Source: Aradus depressus (taxonomy: Eukaryota; Arthropoda; Insecta; Hemiptera; Aradidae). Taken from it: a stretch of DNA of 64,000 nucleotides. The translations under genes were made by a program, and so were the position numbers. Every line of letters begins with the position of its first letter. Position 1 is the stretch's first letter. This document shows positions 1 through 10,779 of this stretch, piece by piece. Location: contig OY759223.1 of NCBI GenBank assembly GCA_963662175.1, positions 24,901,460-24,965,459 of the forward strand. Direction: 5' to 3'. The notes beneath the pieces are model-generated. The model searched no databases. It saw nothing but the letters and a program-made list of their open reading frames with translations, and was not told the origin of the DNA.

Positions 1-235
1 GGTAGATGAGCCAAAAATATCATAGTTTAACCAGAATACAATTTAAATCCTTATTATGATCTAATGCTATCCTAATATTGTATAGAATATCACTTATTAC
101 TATGGAAAATGTTGGACCTCTCTTGCTAATTATGGTAGATGAGCCAAAAATATCATAGTTTAACCAGAATACAATTTAAATCCTTATTATGATCTAATGC
201 TATCCTAATATTGTATAGAATATCACTTATTACTA
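1..235. repeat. 133-bp tandem duplication
   Basis: The sequence starting GGTAGATGAGCC at position 1 begins again at 134 and stays essentially identical to about 235, where the second copy ends. AT-rich, no coding content. The first copy may continue to the left of the window. Confidence 0.9.
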
Positions 236-690
236 TTTAATCCTATTATTATTTACCATTTATTAATCTTTTTAAGTCGTATTAATTTTTATTATCATTT
301 TATAACATTTATTATAACTAGGCTCAAATCTTATGATTCACAATTAATATCTGAAATTAATATTATTATACCGAACCAGAAGATTATGATTTTGGTTTGA
401 ATTTTAAAGGTCAAAGATATATATTTATATTGATAAGATCCTTTCTTGTTCGTAAATAAAATGTATCATGTACTTAGACGAAGATAGATGTACTTAATTT
501 CTTCTTTATTTGTAAATTATGACGACTACACTCTGACGGTCATCTCACCAAGAGGTCGTCTTTTGTATAAGATTTTTGATTTTCAAATTATTTGTACATG
601 TGTACTTTATTTATAAATAAATAAAGACTTAATAATAATAAATATATTGTAGAAACGAGGTCGAGTTTAATGTTAAGGTTTTTTATCTGG
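236..690. other. AT-rich intronic DNA, unclassified
   Basis: No gene, terminal repeat or recognised family seen. There is a short run of ATAAATAA-type simple sequence near 605-650. Confidence 0.5.
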
Positions 691-803
691 AAAAAACCTT
701 GAAAACGCCATCCTTCAGATGGGACATAAGTGATGTCATCTGCTTAGAGCTACGAACCTGTGTAAAGTTACTCCGGATAACCTGCATGTATAATATATGG
801 AAG

Positions 804-831
804 ATACTGTCGGTATTGCTACAATCATCAG
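804..831 (-). repeat. Hammerhead-like motif, subfamily ii (decayed)
   Basis: Reads on the minus strand as CTGATGA, T, a short stem ending in ATACC, then GACA where GAAA is expected, followed by AGTATC. Same layout as the copies at 12612, 25095 and 27039. The core A-to-C change makes catalysis unlikely. Confidence 0.5.
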
Positions 832-869
832 CCACGATTTTACAAAATTATCATTTTTTTTTTTTTGTG

Positions 870-1210
870 TCGTCCGTATGGGGTTTTGAAATCACATATG
901 AAATTTTATTATTAGAGTTTTTGAGTTAAGCCTTTCCCCTAATAACCCCCTTCCCTTTGGTCGATTTGACTGAAAAGCAATAGGTTTCGTCGTTAGACAG
1001 GTTCTAGATTCACATATGACATCGTATGACATTTCTTGTCTATACATTCATTCTATTGGGAGTTATCGTGTTCACAGACAACAATATGTTTTTGAAGGTT
1101 GGAAAACATGAAATTCTATTGAAAACGCTGTATCGAATTTTTGTCCGATCACATAACTTTCCCTATACTTCGTATAGCTGGGAAAGTTAAAATTAACAAT
1201 GAGTTTAGTC
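870..1210 (+). repeat. Dispersed family A copy
   Basis: Contains the family landmarks: CCTTTGGTCGATTTGACTGA, a variant of the GATACATTCATTCTATCGGG block, a GTGTTCACAGACA box and the CATAACTTTCCCTATACTTC box. Family A has no long ORF. It is built of related modules of roughly 120-150 bp, each holding a C-rich stretch, a CCAAATCGGCC-like box, a GACGACACCTAT box and the ATAGAATGAATGTATCGACA box. It is the most abundant repeat in the window. I cannot place it in a named class. Confidence 0.7.
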
Positions 1211-1440
1211 TCGTTGATTGATATTTATGAAACCTGCCAAAATCCCCCTTTGTGTGATATCCACAGCCTGTCCAGTAAGGTACTCCTGTTCAGTAGTTGA
1301 TAAAGGACTTAGCTGAACATGCCTTCAGGGCAGTTTTAATTAGAGTGTACGCCTTTCGTATCGATCACTCTACTCGATATAAACAGCTAGGATTCAGTCA
1401 AGGCGAGTCGAGTCATCTAGCCTCAGGTGGCGCCCTAATT
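1211..1440. other. Unclassified segment between family A copies
   Basis: Moderately GC-rich stretch with no recognised domain, terminal repeat or family landmark. Confidence 0.4.
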
Positions 1441-1479
1441 TTTATTTTTATGCGCAGTTTTCAACAGAATTTCATGTTT

Positions 1480-1700
1480 TCCGACCTTTAGATTCCAAAT
1501 ATGAAAAAAAAATATATATATTCTGTGAGTTTGTCTGTGAACACCGTAACATCCGATAGAATGAATGTATCGACACGAAATTTTGTTTGTGAATTCAGAA
1601 CCCTCTAACGACGACACCTCTTGTTTTTCAGCCAAATAGATAAAAGCGATTAGGGGAGAGGCTTAACATAAAAGCTCTAATAACGATAGAATGAATGTAC
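1480..1700 (-). repeat. Dispersed family A copy, minus orientation
   Basis: Holds the minus-strand version of the landmark (CGATAGAATGAATGTATCGA), an ACGACGACACCT box and a GGGGAGAGGCTTAAC box, followed by a second partial module ending near 1710. Confidence 0.65.
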
Positions 1701-1707
1701 GGACACG

Positions 1708-1930
1708 AAATTTTATGTTAGGTTAGGTTTTATGACTCATGCCCGGGCTTTAACTACGAGGTCATATCGCCTACTACCAGAGCGCTCTTTCGTCACTCTG
1801 GTGGACAAGAGCCCGACTCTACTGTGGGAGTCCTAAATTTTGCCTACCCTAAATTTTTTATTCACTTAGGGCAGGGGTCTTTAACGAGTATCTGACATCG
1901 TACAGGCTCGGAACCATCTCTTAACGTCCA
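1708..1930 (-). mobile_element. SINE1 copy, tRNA-like head missing
   Basis: Minus-strand copy of the body of SINE1. Seen in order: GGTTTTATGACTCATGCCCG, CGAGGTCATATCGCCTACTA, the GAGCCCGACTCTACTGTGGG box, the CTTTAACGAGTATCTGACAT box and CAGGCTCGGAACCATC. It breaks off before the A/B-box head. The near-complete copies at 42399-42702 and 61284-61632 define the family. Confidence 0.8.
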
Positions 1931-1934
1931 ATAT

Positions 1935-2180
1935 AGACACAAAATTAAGTACGAGGATTTAGGAGCCCCCCCTATATGTCAACTGTAAAATATTAGCGCA
2001 AATGGTCGAGTTTCGTTGTTAATTACGTAACTTTCTCTATACTTGGAAATGTAATCATAGGATTAAGTACTATTTTTTTGTAAGTAGTGGTCGGAAAACG
2101 TGAAATTCTGGTGAAAACTCTACATCGAATTGCTGACCGATTACATAACTTCCCCAATACTTTGCTTCGGAGGTAAAACA
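1935..2180. repeat. Dispersed family A copy
   Basis: ACACAAAATTAAGTACGAGG, AATATTAGCGCAAATGGTCG and CATAACTTCCCCAATACTTT-type boxes in order, typical of one end of family A. Confidence 0.6.
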
Positions 2181-2520
2181 GCATATAATGTTAATGGATA
2201 AATTAACTATTGTTTATATTTTATGATGTTGTTTATTCCATGCCAAAAAATAAATATATATATTTTTTCCTCCTTTTTTTTTTATATCTTGGAAAAAAAT
2301 TCCTAATTGACAGAATAAAATATTGGCTTTTATAAAGCAGAAGATACTGACAGTGACGTGTATATATTTACATGCTGTCAGCACTCGTCCATGTTAAACA
2401 CATGGTCCAATACCTGTTAATAACCAATGAAGTTTAACTTATTGATGGTTTATACCTAAAATCCAACGGTTTAAAACTTAAAGTTTCCGTTCGTCTGTCA
2501 ACCTCACAATGAACTTAAAG
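2181..2520. other. AT-rich intronic DNA, unclassified
   Basis: No feature recognised. The last 40 bases lead into the minisatellite. Confidence 0.4.
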
Positions 2521-2529
2521 TTTGACTGC

Positions 2530-5500
2530 TCTCATTGCTCCGCTTGGAGAGATCCATGGGCGCTACAGAGCTCTCATTGCTCCGCCTGGAGAGATCCATC
2601 GGCGCTACAGAGCTCTCATTGCTCCGCCTGGAGAGATCCATCGGCGCTACAGAGCTCTCATTGCTCCGCCTGGAGAGATCCATCGGCTCTACAGAGCTCT
2701 CATTGCTCCGCCTGGAGAGATCCATCGGCGCTACAGAGCTCTCATCGCTTCGCTTGGAGAGATCCATCGGCGCTACAGAGCTCTCATTGCTCCGCCTGGA
2801 GAGATCCATCGGCGCTACAGAGCTCTCATTGCTTCGCTTAGAGAGATCCATCGGCGCTACAGAGCTCTCATTGCTCCGCCTGGAGAGATCCATCGGCGCT
2901 ACAGAGCTCTCATTGCTCCGCCTGGAGAGATCCATCGGCGCTACAGAGCTCTCATCGCTTCGCTTGGAGAGATCCATCGGCGCTACAGAGCTCTCATTGC
3001 TCCGCCTGGAGAGATCCATCGGCGCTACAGAGCTCTCATTGCTCCGCCTGGAGAGATCCATCGGCTCTACAGAGCTCTCATTGCTCCGCCTGGTGAGATC
3101 CATCGGCGCTACAGAGCTCTCATTGCTCCGCCTGGAGAGATCCATCGGCGCTACAGAGCTCTCATTGCTCCGCCTGGAGAGATCCATCGGCGCTACAGAG
3201 CTCTCATCGCTTCGCTTGGAGAGATCCATGGGCGCTACAGAGCTCTCATTGCTCCGCCTGGAGAGATCCATCGGCGCTACAGAGCTCTCATTGCTCCGCC
3301 TGGAGAGATCCATCGGCGCTACAGAGCTCTCATTGCTCCGCCTGGAGAGATCCATCGGCGCTACAGAGCTCTCATTGCTCCGCCTGGAGAGATCCATCGG
3401 CGCTACAGAGCTCTCATTGCTCCGCCTGGAGAGATCCATCGGCGCTACAGAGCTCTCATTGCTCCGCCTGGAGAGATCCATCGGCTCTACAGAGCTCTCA
3501 TTGCTCCGCCTGGAGAGATCCATCGGCGCTACAGAGCTCTCATTGCTTCGCTTGGAGAGATCCATCGGCGCTACAGAGCTCTCATTGCTCCGCCTGGAGA
3601 GATCCATCGGCGCTACAGAGCTCTCATTGCTCCGCCTGGAGAGATCCATCGGCGCTACAGAGCTCTCATCGCTTCGCTTGGAGAGATCCATCGGCGCTAC
3701 AGAGCTCTCATTGCTCCGCCTGGAGAGATCCATCGGCGCTACAGAGCTCTCATTGCTCCGCCTGGAGAGATCCATCGGCTCTACAGAGCTCTCATTGCTC
3801 CGCCTGGAGAGATCCATCGGCGCTACAGAGCTCTCATTGCTCCGCCTGGAGAGATCCATCGGCTCTACAGAGCTCTCATTGCTCCGCCTGGAGAGATCCA
3901 TCGGCGCTACAGAGCTCTCATCGCTTCGCTTAGAGATCCATCGGCGCTACAGAGCTCTCATTGCTCCGCCTGGAGAGATCCATCGGCGCTACAGAGCTCT
4001 CATCGCTTCGCTTGGAGAGATCCATCGGCGCTACAGAGCTCTCATTGCTCCGTCTGGAGAGATCCATCGGCGCTACAGAGCTCTCATTGCTCCGCCTGGA
4101 GAGATCCATCGGCGCTACAGAGCTCTCATCTCTTCGCTTGGAGAGATCCATCGGCGCTACAGAGCTCTCATTGCTTCGCTTGGAGAGATCCATCGGCGCT
4201 ACAGAGCTTTCATCGCTGCTACAGAGCTCTCATCGCTTCGCTTGGAGAGATCCATCGGCGCTACAGAGCTCTCATCTCTTCGCTTGGAGAGATACATCGG
4301 CCCTACAGAGCTCTCATTGCTTCGCTTGGAGAGATCCATCGGCGCTACAGAGCTTTCATCGCTGCTACAGAGCTCTCATCGCTTCGCTTGGAGAGATCCA
4401 TCGGCGCTACAGAGCTCTCATCTCTTCGCTTGGAGAGATACATCGGCGCTACAGAGCTCTCATTGCTCCGCTTGGAGAGATCCATCGGCGCTACAGAGCT
4501 CTCATTGCTCCGCCTGGAGAGATCCATCGGCGCTACAGAGCTCTCATCTCTTCGCTTGGAGAGATACATCGGCGCTACAGAGCTCTCATTGCTCCGCTTG
4601 GAGAGATCCATCGGCGCTACAGAGCTCTCATTGCTCCGCCTGGAGAGATCCATCGACGCTACAGAGCTCTCATCTCTTCGCTTGGAGAGATACATCGGCG
4701 CTACAGAGCTCTCATTGCTCCGCTTGGAGAGATCCATCGGCGCTACAGAGCTCTCATTGCTCCGCCTGGAGAGATCCATCGACGCTACAGAGCTCTCACC
4801 TCTTCGCTTGGAGAGATCCATCGGCGCTACAGAGCTCTCATCGCTTCGCTTGGAGAGATCCATCGGCGCTACAGAGCTCTCATTGCTCCGCCTGGAGAGA
4901 TCCATCGACGCTACAGAGCTCTCATCGCTTCGCTTGGAGAGATCCATCGGCGCTACAGAGCTCTCATTGCTCCGTCTGGAGAGATCCATCGGCGCTACAG
5001 AGCTCTCATTGCTCCGTCTGGAGAGATCCATCGACGCTACAGAGCTCTCATCGCTTCGCTTGGAGAGATCCATCGACGCTACAGAGCTCTCATCTCTTCG
5101 CTTGGAGAGATCCATCGGCGCTACAGAGCTCTCATTGCTCCGCCTGGAGTGATCCATCGACGCTACAGAGCTCTCATCGCTTCGCTTGGAGAGATCCATC
5201 GGCGCTACAGAGCTCTCATCGCTTCGCTTGGAGAGATCCATGGGCGCTACAGAGCTCTCATTGCTCCGCCTGGAGAGATCCATCGGCGCTACAGAGCTCT
5301 CATCGCTTCGCCTGGAGAGATCCATCGGCGCTACAGAGCTCTCATCGCTTCGCCTGGAGAGATCCATCGGCGCTACAGAGCTCTCATTGCTCCGCCTGGA
5401 GAGATCCATCGGCGCTACAGAGCTCTCATTGCTCCGCCTGGAGAGATCCATCGACGCTACAGAGCTCTCATCGCTTCGCTTGGAGAGATCCATCGGCGCT

Positions 5501-5550
5501 ACAGAGCTCTCATTGCTCCGGCTGGAGAGATCCATCGGCGCTACAGAGCT
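2530..5550. repeat. 42-bp GC-rich minisatellite, about 72 copies
   Basis: The unit is CTCTCATTGCTCCGCCTGGA followed by GAGATCCATCGGCGCTACAG and AG. Variation is confined to a few sites (ATTGCTCC/ATCGCTTC/ATCTCTTC, CGCCTGG/CGCTTGG, GGCGCT/GACGCT/GGCTCT). Forty-two is a multiple of three and four of six frames of the unit lack stops, so long repetitive ORFs occur on both strands (14-residue units such as MDLSRRSNESSVAP on the minus strand and RYRALIAPPGEIHR on the plus). Frame continuity breaks at 3928 (2-bp loss) and at two 20-bp truncated units (about 4206 and 4351). A 126-bp three-unit higher-order repeat is visible between 4436 and 4800, marked by GATACATCGG recurring at 126-bp steps. No splice sites, start context or outside homology argue for a gene. 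Confidence 0.93.
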
Positions 5551-5720
5551 CACCGTGCTATTTTCCCGGCCTTTGTGTATGTTCCTCGGTTGGAATGTTT
5601 TCCTCTTGTCCCTTTTGGCTGCTCGGAAGATGGCCTATATCTTCCCGTCAGTCTTCCAAGCCTGACCCGTTCACAGACAGTCAGTCCCCAACCAGGACAT
5701 TGATTGTGATTGCACCTACT
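5551..5720. other. Minisatellite flank, unclassified
   Basis: The frames leaving the array run on a short way and stop (at 5665, 5703 and 5741). Nothing recognisable. Confidence 0.35.
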
Positions 5721-6036
5721 CAGGTCATGTTTATTTGTTGATCCTAAGGTATAGATCTTCGGAACAATGAACATTGGATAACCGTGACTAATGAACTGAA
5801 ACCTGAATGGAGGGTATATCTCTTGGAAAAACAAGAAGATAGAGGAGAGTCTGGGATTGGTTAATATAGCTCTTCAGGTCATGTTTATTTGTTGATCCTT
5901 CGGTATAGATCTTCGGAACAATGAACATTGGAGAGCTATGATCTATCCACTAAAGGGAGGTACATCTCTTGGAAAAACAAGAAGATAGGGGAGAGTCTGG
6001 CATTGGTTAATGCACCTTCTCAGGTCATGTTTATTT
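5721..6036. repeat. About 150-bp tandem duplication (two copies plus a partial third)
   Basis: CAGGTCATGTTTATTTG occurs at 5721, 5875 and 6021. Each is followed by a TATAGATCTTCGGAACAATG block and CTTGGAAAAACAAGAAGATA, with small indels (periods 154 and 146). Confidence 0.85.
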
Positions 6037-6334
6037 GAGTCGCCAAGGACTGTTCATCTGTTGATTATTTGGTGTGTCCTTCAGCACAATGAACCTCTCC
6101 CCTTCTGCTCACAGGAAATGGCATAGTAATGAGACTGGACAAAGACAGGTAGACCTGTGGTGTTTGTCCAGCTGTTGACCTCATCCATGTGAAAGACTTT
6201 TGGTTCTCTTGAAATTACTTGAGTCGTCAGGGATGTTCCACAGGATTCATGGTAGAACTGATCCATGTTCTGAAGGTTTCATTCATTTGAAAGGTTTCTA
6301 TTGAAATAGCCATTTTATAATTATATACTTTGTA
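6037..6334. other. Unclassified single-copy-looking segment
   Basis: Less AT-biased than its surroundings. A 61-codon minus-strand frame (6081-6266) has fairly balanced composition but no domain or splice signal I can defend. Confidence 0.3.
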
Positions 6335-6800
6335 GTATACTAGTTTTTTTTTTACAACCAATATAGCCGTTTCGGGAAGAACTCTAGTAACCAGAAAGTC
6401 GTTGGTGAATTAGTTAACTTTTCGCTTCCCTTCCAAAACCAGTCGATCGTTTGCGCTATTATTCAATAGTTAACTTACATTTATATACTAAATGTGTCGA
6501 GAAATTCAGTACATCGGCAGTTATTAGGAATTTTTTTATTGAGCCATCTCACCTGAACCCCCCCTTCCCTTCAGTCGATATCTCAGTCGATATTGGGTTT
6601 TGACTTTAAATATGAAATTTCATGTCGATACATTCATTACATTGGCAGTTTTTGAGTTGTGCCCCTTTCTGATCCCCCTTTTCCTTCTGCCGATTCCGCT
6701 GAAAATTAATAAATGTCGTCTTTATGGAGTTTTAAAATTGAACCCCTTTATAATTGAGGCAGTGACCATTACAATTACAATATTAACATTTTCAAAATCA
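6335..6800 (+). repeat. Dispersed family A copy with several modules
   Basis: Three successive modules are legible: AACTCTAGTAACCAG through CAGTCGATCGTTTGCGC, then GATACATTCATTACATTGGC, then CTGCCGATTCCGCTGAAAAT with GTCGTCTTTATGGAG. A good place to see the modular build of this family. Confidence 0.7.
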
Positions 6801-7600
6801 TAGATTGATCAGCTGATAATAATGATATAAATAAAGGGACCTTTGCCACAAGACAATGAGAATAATAATTTAAAATTAACATTACATTAATTTTTGTTAA
6901 ATCTGTACAAAGCTATAAGTTAGAATAAAGTACAAAATATATAAATGAAATTAATATGAATTTAGAAAAGAGAAATGAACAAAAATGAAAATATTGATTA
7001 AAAGAGAAAAAAAAATGAAGAGTAATATTAAATAGAGAAAAAAATCAAATAAATAAATGAGTAAGTGATTTCCAAAACCAGCCATTTGTCCGTAAACATC
7101 TTTTGGGATAATCACCAAAAACCAATAAAAATTAACCGTTCTAAGTTGAAGTTCCAATTTTTTTTTTTCATGGATGAGTAATAACTTTATCTCTCATCTT
7201 GCAAACGTTGCCAAATATATTGTGGCTAGAAAATTTGCTATTTTTTATTTAAGTTTTCTAATAGCTACTTTTGGCACTCAACATGAGAAATGGCTGGTTT
7301 TGGAAATCACCTACTCAAATAAAAAATGTATGAATAAAATAAATAAATACAGATTAGTAATAATAATAATGTATCAAAGACAGTAAATATGGAGTGGGGA
7401 TGTAGATATTGAATATAAATATAATATGGAATACAAATACATTATTCATGAACAATGAATGCTCCAAGTTTCAAAGCACTGATTATATATAAGACAATAT
7501 TGGAGATCTCATTTTTATTATAGGCCAGGGAGTAATGTATGGAAGTTGGATCGGTATATACTGACACCCTGAGGGAGGAAGTGGCTTCTAATGGGGTAGT
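6801..7600. repeat. AT-rich stretch with an imperfect inverted repeat
   Basis: The left arm GTGATTTCCAAAACCAGCCA (7064-7083) is matched in inverse orientation by TGGCTGGTTTTGGAAATCAC (7291-7310), extending for about 40 bp with mismatches. The rest (6801-7050 and 7320-7600) is simple AT-rich DNA. Confidence 0.6.
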
Positions 7601-7830
7601 AGTTTTGATTTGACTGAAAATCAATAGGTGTCGTCCTTATGGGGTTCTGGACACATAAAATATCATGATATATTCATTTTATAGGGAGTTATTGTCTTTA
7701 CAGACAGACATTTTGTTTTTTTATTTTTTGAAAACAGGGGGTCGGAAAACATGTAATTTTAGTGAAACTCAAAATCGAATTATATAACTTTCCCTATACT
7801 TCATATAGCTGTGCATAACAGAGTAACATA
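7600..7830 (+). repeat. Dispersed family A copy
   Basis: GACTGAAAATCAATAGGTGT, a TTATGGGGTTCTGGA box, GGGAGTTATTGTCTTTACAG and ATAACTTTCCCTATACTTCA in order. Confidence 0.7.
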
Positions 7831-8110
7831 GAGTTTAGCAGTTCTAGCATCAAATGCAAGCAAATGGTCCAGAAGTTTAGCAACATTGGAGATTACTATT
7901 TGCTTGTGTGGATAGTACAAAGCAGAGAGCGTCGGAGAATCACTAAATCATTAAACATAACTTAGATAGTACTTAAGACAAAAGTTGGAGAGACTTCTAG
8001 AGACAACAACTTAACACAAGTTGGACCTTAATTAGAACAGCAGAGAGAACAAATCTCTCTACCAGAACCTTCATTGTAACTTCTCTTCTAACAAGGAACA
8101 TGGGGATAAA
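7831..8110. other. Unclassified intronic DNA
   Basis: No family landmark or coding signal seen. Confidence 0.35.
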
Positions 8111-8111
8111 A

Positions 8112-8720
8112 CCACAGAGGGTGTCAGTAGCTCAGTGGTATGCGTGCTTGCTTAAGGTAGCCATACATGAGCGGGATTTCCTCAAGGTTCTGCCTGAACA
8201 GTCCAAACCTTGAGGAATTCTCCAACGTATATGGTGGCGTCCCTTGAGGCCGTGATGGATGGGAAAGGCCAAAAATCCCGAACGAAAATCAATTCTTTTT
8301 CCGCCTTGAGGATTTTACCAGCCTCAGAACAGAATTTATACATATGTACGAGAATGAACCTTGCTCGTGACAAGTGAGTTCAAAACACTACCATGATAGA
8401 AATAGAAAGGAGGCCGCGCACGCGAAAATTGAAAGAAGTGGACGCAAAGGTCTTTTCCTTGAGAAAAATCCTCTCTGTGTGTGAGCGAGGGTTCGGTACA
8501 GGAAATCCCCATGGAAATCCTGGAGGTTTTTTTCTTGAGGATTGTATGGGTACCCTTACTGAGCTCATGATCGTAGGTTCGAAACCCGGCTGAGGCCTTT
8601 GGGGTTTTTATCTGGAAGATGAAAAAACTTGTAAGTACGCACGTCTTTCGGATGGTCCCGAGCCTGTACGATGTCAGGAGCTCGTTAAAGACCCCTACCC
8701 TAGGTGATACAAATTTAGGG
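8112..8720 (+). mobile_element. SINE1 copy split by a MITE insertion
   Basis: tRNA-like head with A-box-like TAGCTCAGTGGTATG (8128-8142). It is interrupted at 8154 and resumes at 8556 with ACTGAGCTCATGATCGTAGG and the B-box-like GGTTCGAAACC. The SINE1 body follows (GGTCCCGAGCCTGTACGATG, CGTTAAAGACCCCTACCCTA) and breaks off near 8720. Of the copies in the window this head keeps one of the best B boxes. Confidence 0.85.
8155..8555. mobile_element. PIF/Harbinger-like MITE (401 bp) with TTA target duplication
   Basis: Sits inside the SINE1 head and is flanked by TTA on both sides (8152-8154 and 8556-8558). Its ends are imperfect terminal inverted repeats: AGGTAGCCATACA on the left, against GGGTACCCATACA read inward from the right. 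A 3-bp TTA/TAA target duplication is the known signature of PIF/Harbinger elements. No transposase is present. Internal CCTTGAGG motifs recur near both ends. Class assignment rests on target size and termini only. Confidence 0.7.
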
Positions 8721-8724
8721 AGAT

Positions 8725-9075
8725 CTAGTTTTCAATGAAATTTCACGCATGTCTGTATGTGATTGGACCTTTGAGCATTCCAATGCAGAAATGATTGAAA
8801 AAAAAAGTGGTCGATGAACGACCGGGAATATACTTCTTCAACATGAATTCATGAATTAAAGTTTCGCTCTCCCACTAAAAACAATCGATCGTTTGAACTA
8901 AAAATCAATAGTTGATTCCTGAATCCTTGTACTAAATTTTGTGTTTATATATTTTACTTCGATATTGTGATTTTTGATTTGAGGGGGCAGAAAACATAAA
9001 ATTCCGTTGTAAACAACACCCAATTTATGCCCTTTTACATAACTTACTCTATACATTGTTGAGCTGGCGCAGCAA
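8725..9075. repeat. Family B fragment followed by family A copy
   Basis: 8725-8790 carries a CATGTCTGTATGTGATTGGA block shared with family B copies at 38300 and 60340. 8800-9075 carries family A boxes (ACCGGGAATATACTTC, ACAATCGATCGTTTGAAC, CCTTTTACATAACTTACTCT). Confidence 0.6.
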
Positions 9076-9755
9076 AGACATGGATCATAAGAAATAGCTA
9101 TGGTCTGCTTTGACAGCTAGACCAATTTTTTATCTAGAATTGTTTTCAATGACTGTTTCTGTCTTGTTTTTTTCCGGGCTCGTTCTGTCTGTTGACTTTA
9201 ATCCCCGTCCTTGGAAAGTTTATTTTTTATTTATTTATTTATTTTTTTTTTTTTGCATGAACTGCTGTTTAACTTTTTGCTTCATCAAACTTCGTTTTCA
9301 TTGTTTTGTGGATTAAAAAATAAAACTTTTTTTTTAATGGTTTTTGTTTTGTGTCTATCTGTGGGGCAGCATTTAGCTTCAACATAAAAAATCACCTGTT
9401 CCAGAAAAATGTCTACTGTTCCAAAAAAAAAAGTCTGCGAAGCGCAACGTCAAAAAACATTATTTTCCAAAATTTTATGTTATAATTTAAACTATTTTTT
9501 AATATATTGTCGTGCTTGTAAGTTGGGTTCTTTAAAAATTGATTGTAATGCATTATATTTTTTCATATCTTATATTTTTATTGGAATCTATATTTTTTTG
9601 TTTAAAAGAATTTAAGAAACTGATTTTACTTTGTATTTGATGGTTTGTAGCGAGCTCCTCATGGTCGTGAAGTGGAACATTTTCCTTAATCTGCTCATGA
9701 TGTGCACTCTTGAGCGGGCGTCCTCTTCTTTCTTCTTTTATTCAAAATAACTTCT
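9076..9755. other. T-rich unclassified DNA
   Basis: Long T runs and short frames without domain content. Nothing recognised. Confidence 0.35.
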
Positions 9756-9795
9756 GCTGTGGGACTCCTAAATTTTGCCTACCCTAAATTTATAT
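9756..9795 (-). mobile_element. SINE1 fragment
   Basis: About 40 bp matching the CTGTGGGAGTCCTAAATTTT / GCCTACCCTAAATTT segment of the SINE1 body. Confidence 0.6.
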
Positions 9796-9810
9796 ATACC
9801 TATATATATA

Positions 9811-9891
9811 TATATAAAATTTCATGTCGATATATTCTATTGGGACATCGTGTTCACAGAGAAGATTTCTGGATTATTCATTTCTTGATTT

Positions 9892-9988
<97 letters not shown>

Positions 9989-10070
9989 AAATCAAGAAAT
10001 GAATAATCCAGAAATCTTCTCTGTGAACACGATAAGTCCCAATAGAATATATCGACATGAAATTTTATAT
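9811..10070. repeat. 260-bp near-perfect palindrome with a (TA)n centre
   Basis: The left arm runs from TAAAATTTCATGTCGATATA through GTTCACAGAGAAGATTTCTG to TTTCTTGATTTTAAA. The right arm is its inverse complement, ending TATCGACATGAAATTTTA. Arms are about 80 bp with one or two differences. The centre is about 90 bp of TA repeat. The arm sequence is family A, so this looks like two inverted family A fragments fused through a microsatellite. Confidence 0.9.
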
Positions 10071-10380
10071 TTATTCATAACCTCATAAGACTACCCTCAT
10101 TGATTTTGAGCCAATGGGAAGGGTGGGCTCAATCCAAAACCCCCATAAGGGCGATATTTATCAATTTTCAGCCTCATCGGCCAAAGGGAAGTGGGGGGGG
10201 GGGGGGGGGGGGGGGGGGTCAACTCAAGAATCCTAATGGAATGTATTAAAACCAAATTTAGTATGATGATTCAAAAGTCCCTGCGTTAGTCATCTTTTGA
10301 TTTTCAGCCAAATCGACAAATTGGTTTTAGAGAGAGCGAAAGAGGTGACTAATTTTGAAATGAAATATATCTATTTAGCT
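10071..10380 (-). repeat. Family A copy with a G26 homopolymer
   Basis: Minus-orientation family A modules (TTTCAGCCTCATCGGCCAAA, GGAATGTATTAAAACC, TTTCAGCCAAATCGACAAAT). The normally C-rich module boundary has grown into an uninterrupted run of 26 G at 10193-10218. Confidence 0.75.
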
Positions 10381-10779
10381 GTTAAAACACACTAGTAGAA
10401 TCTAAATGGTCCCGTCATTCAATTTGGCTAGAATTTAATCCTGTCCTGGCTTATTTTCTGTTTATTTTATCTTTACTCTCAGATAATTCTATTTTATTTC
10501 ATATGTGATAGTATAATGTTATGGGGTGAGATTTCTCATACAAATAAAATATGTCTTCCCACTGTCTTATTTTTCTTCAGAACAGGCTTTCGACGCAACA
10601 GCGCTATCATTGGCATATCTATGGTTCTTAAAGCATCAGAGTACAGAGTAACTTAATTAAAAAGACTTGCTTACCCCTCCCGTACAGCGTGGACGCTAAG
10701 GATTACTGGCTTAGCTCAAAGAAATGGGGAATAACTATTTTATTTATTCTATCACTAACCGTCTTTTGTTGGCCTACAG
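10381..10779 (+). other. 3' part of the PSMD1 upstream intron
   Basis: AT-rich sequence without family landmarks, ending in the polypyrimidine-rich acceptor GTCTTTTGTTGGCCTACAG. Confidence 0.6.

Noticed and set aside
2504..5741. Long open frames across the 42-bp minisatellite (up to about 1068 codons, both strands) as protein genes
   Set aside because: Stop-free frames follow from a 42-bp unit without stops in four frames. Truncated units break the frames, and there is no non-repeat domain, start context or splice structure.
6081..6266. 61-codon minus-strand frame with gene-like composition
   Set aside because: No recognisable domain, splice signal or conservation evidence; left as an unclassified segment.
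8380..8593. Short frames on both strands within the MITE
   Set aside because: They lie inside a non-coding MITE and do not continue or match a domain.
9759..10088. Open frame rich in Tyr-Ile repeats
   Set aside because: Translation of the TA microsatellite and the palindrome arms.
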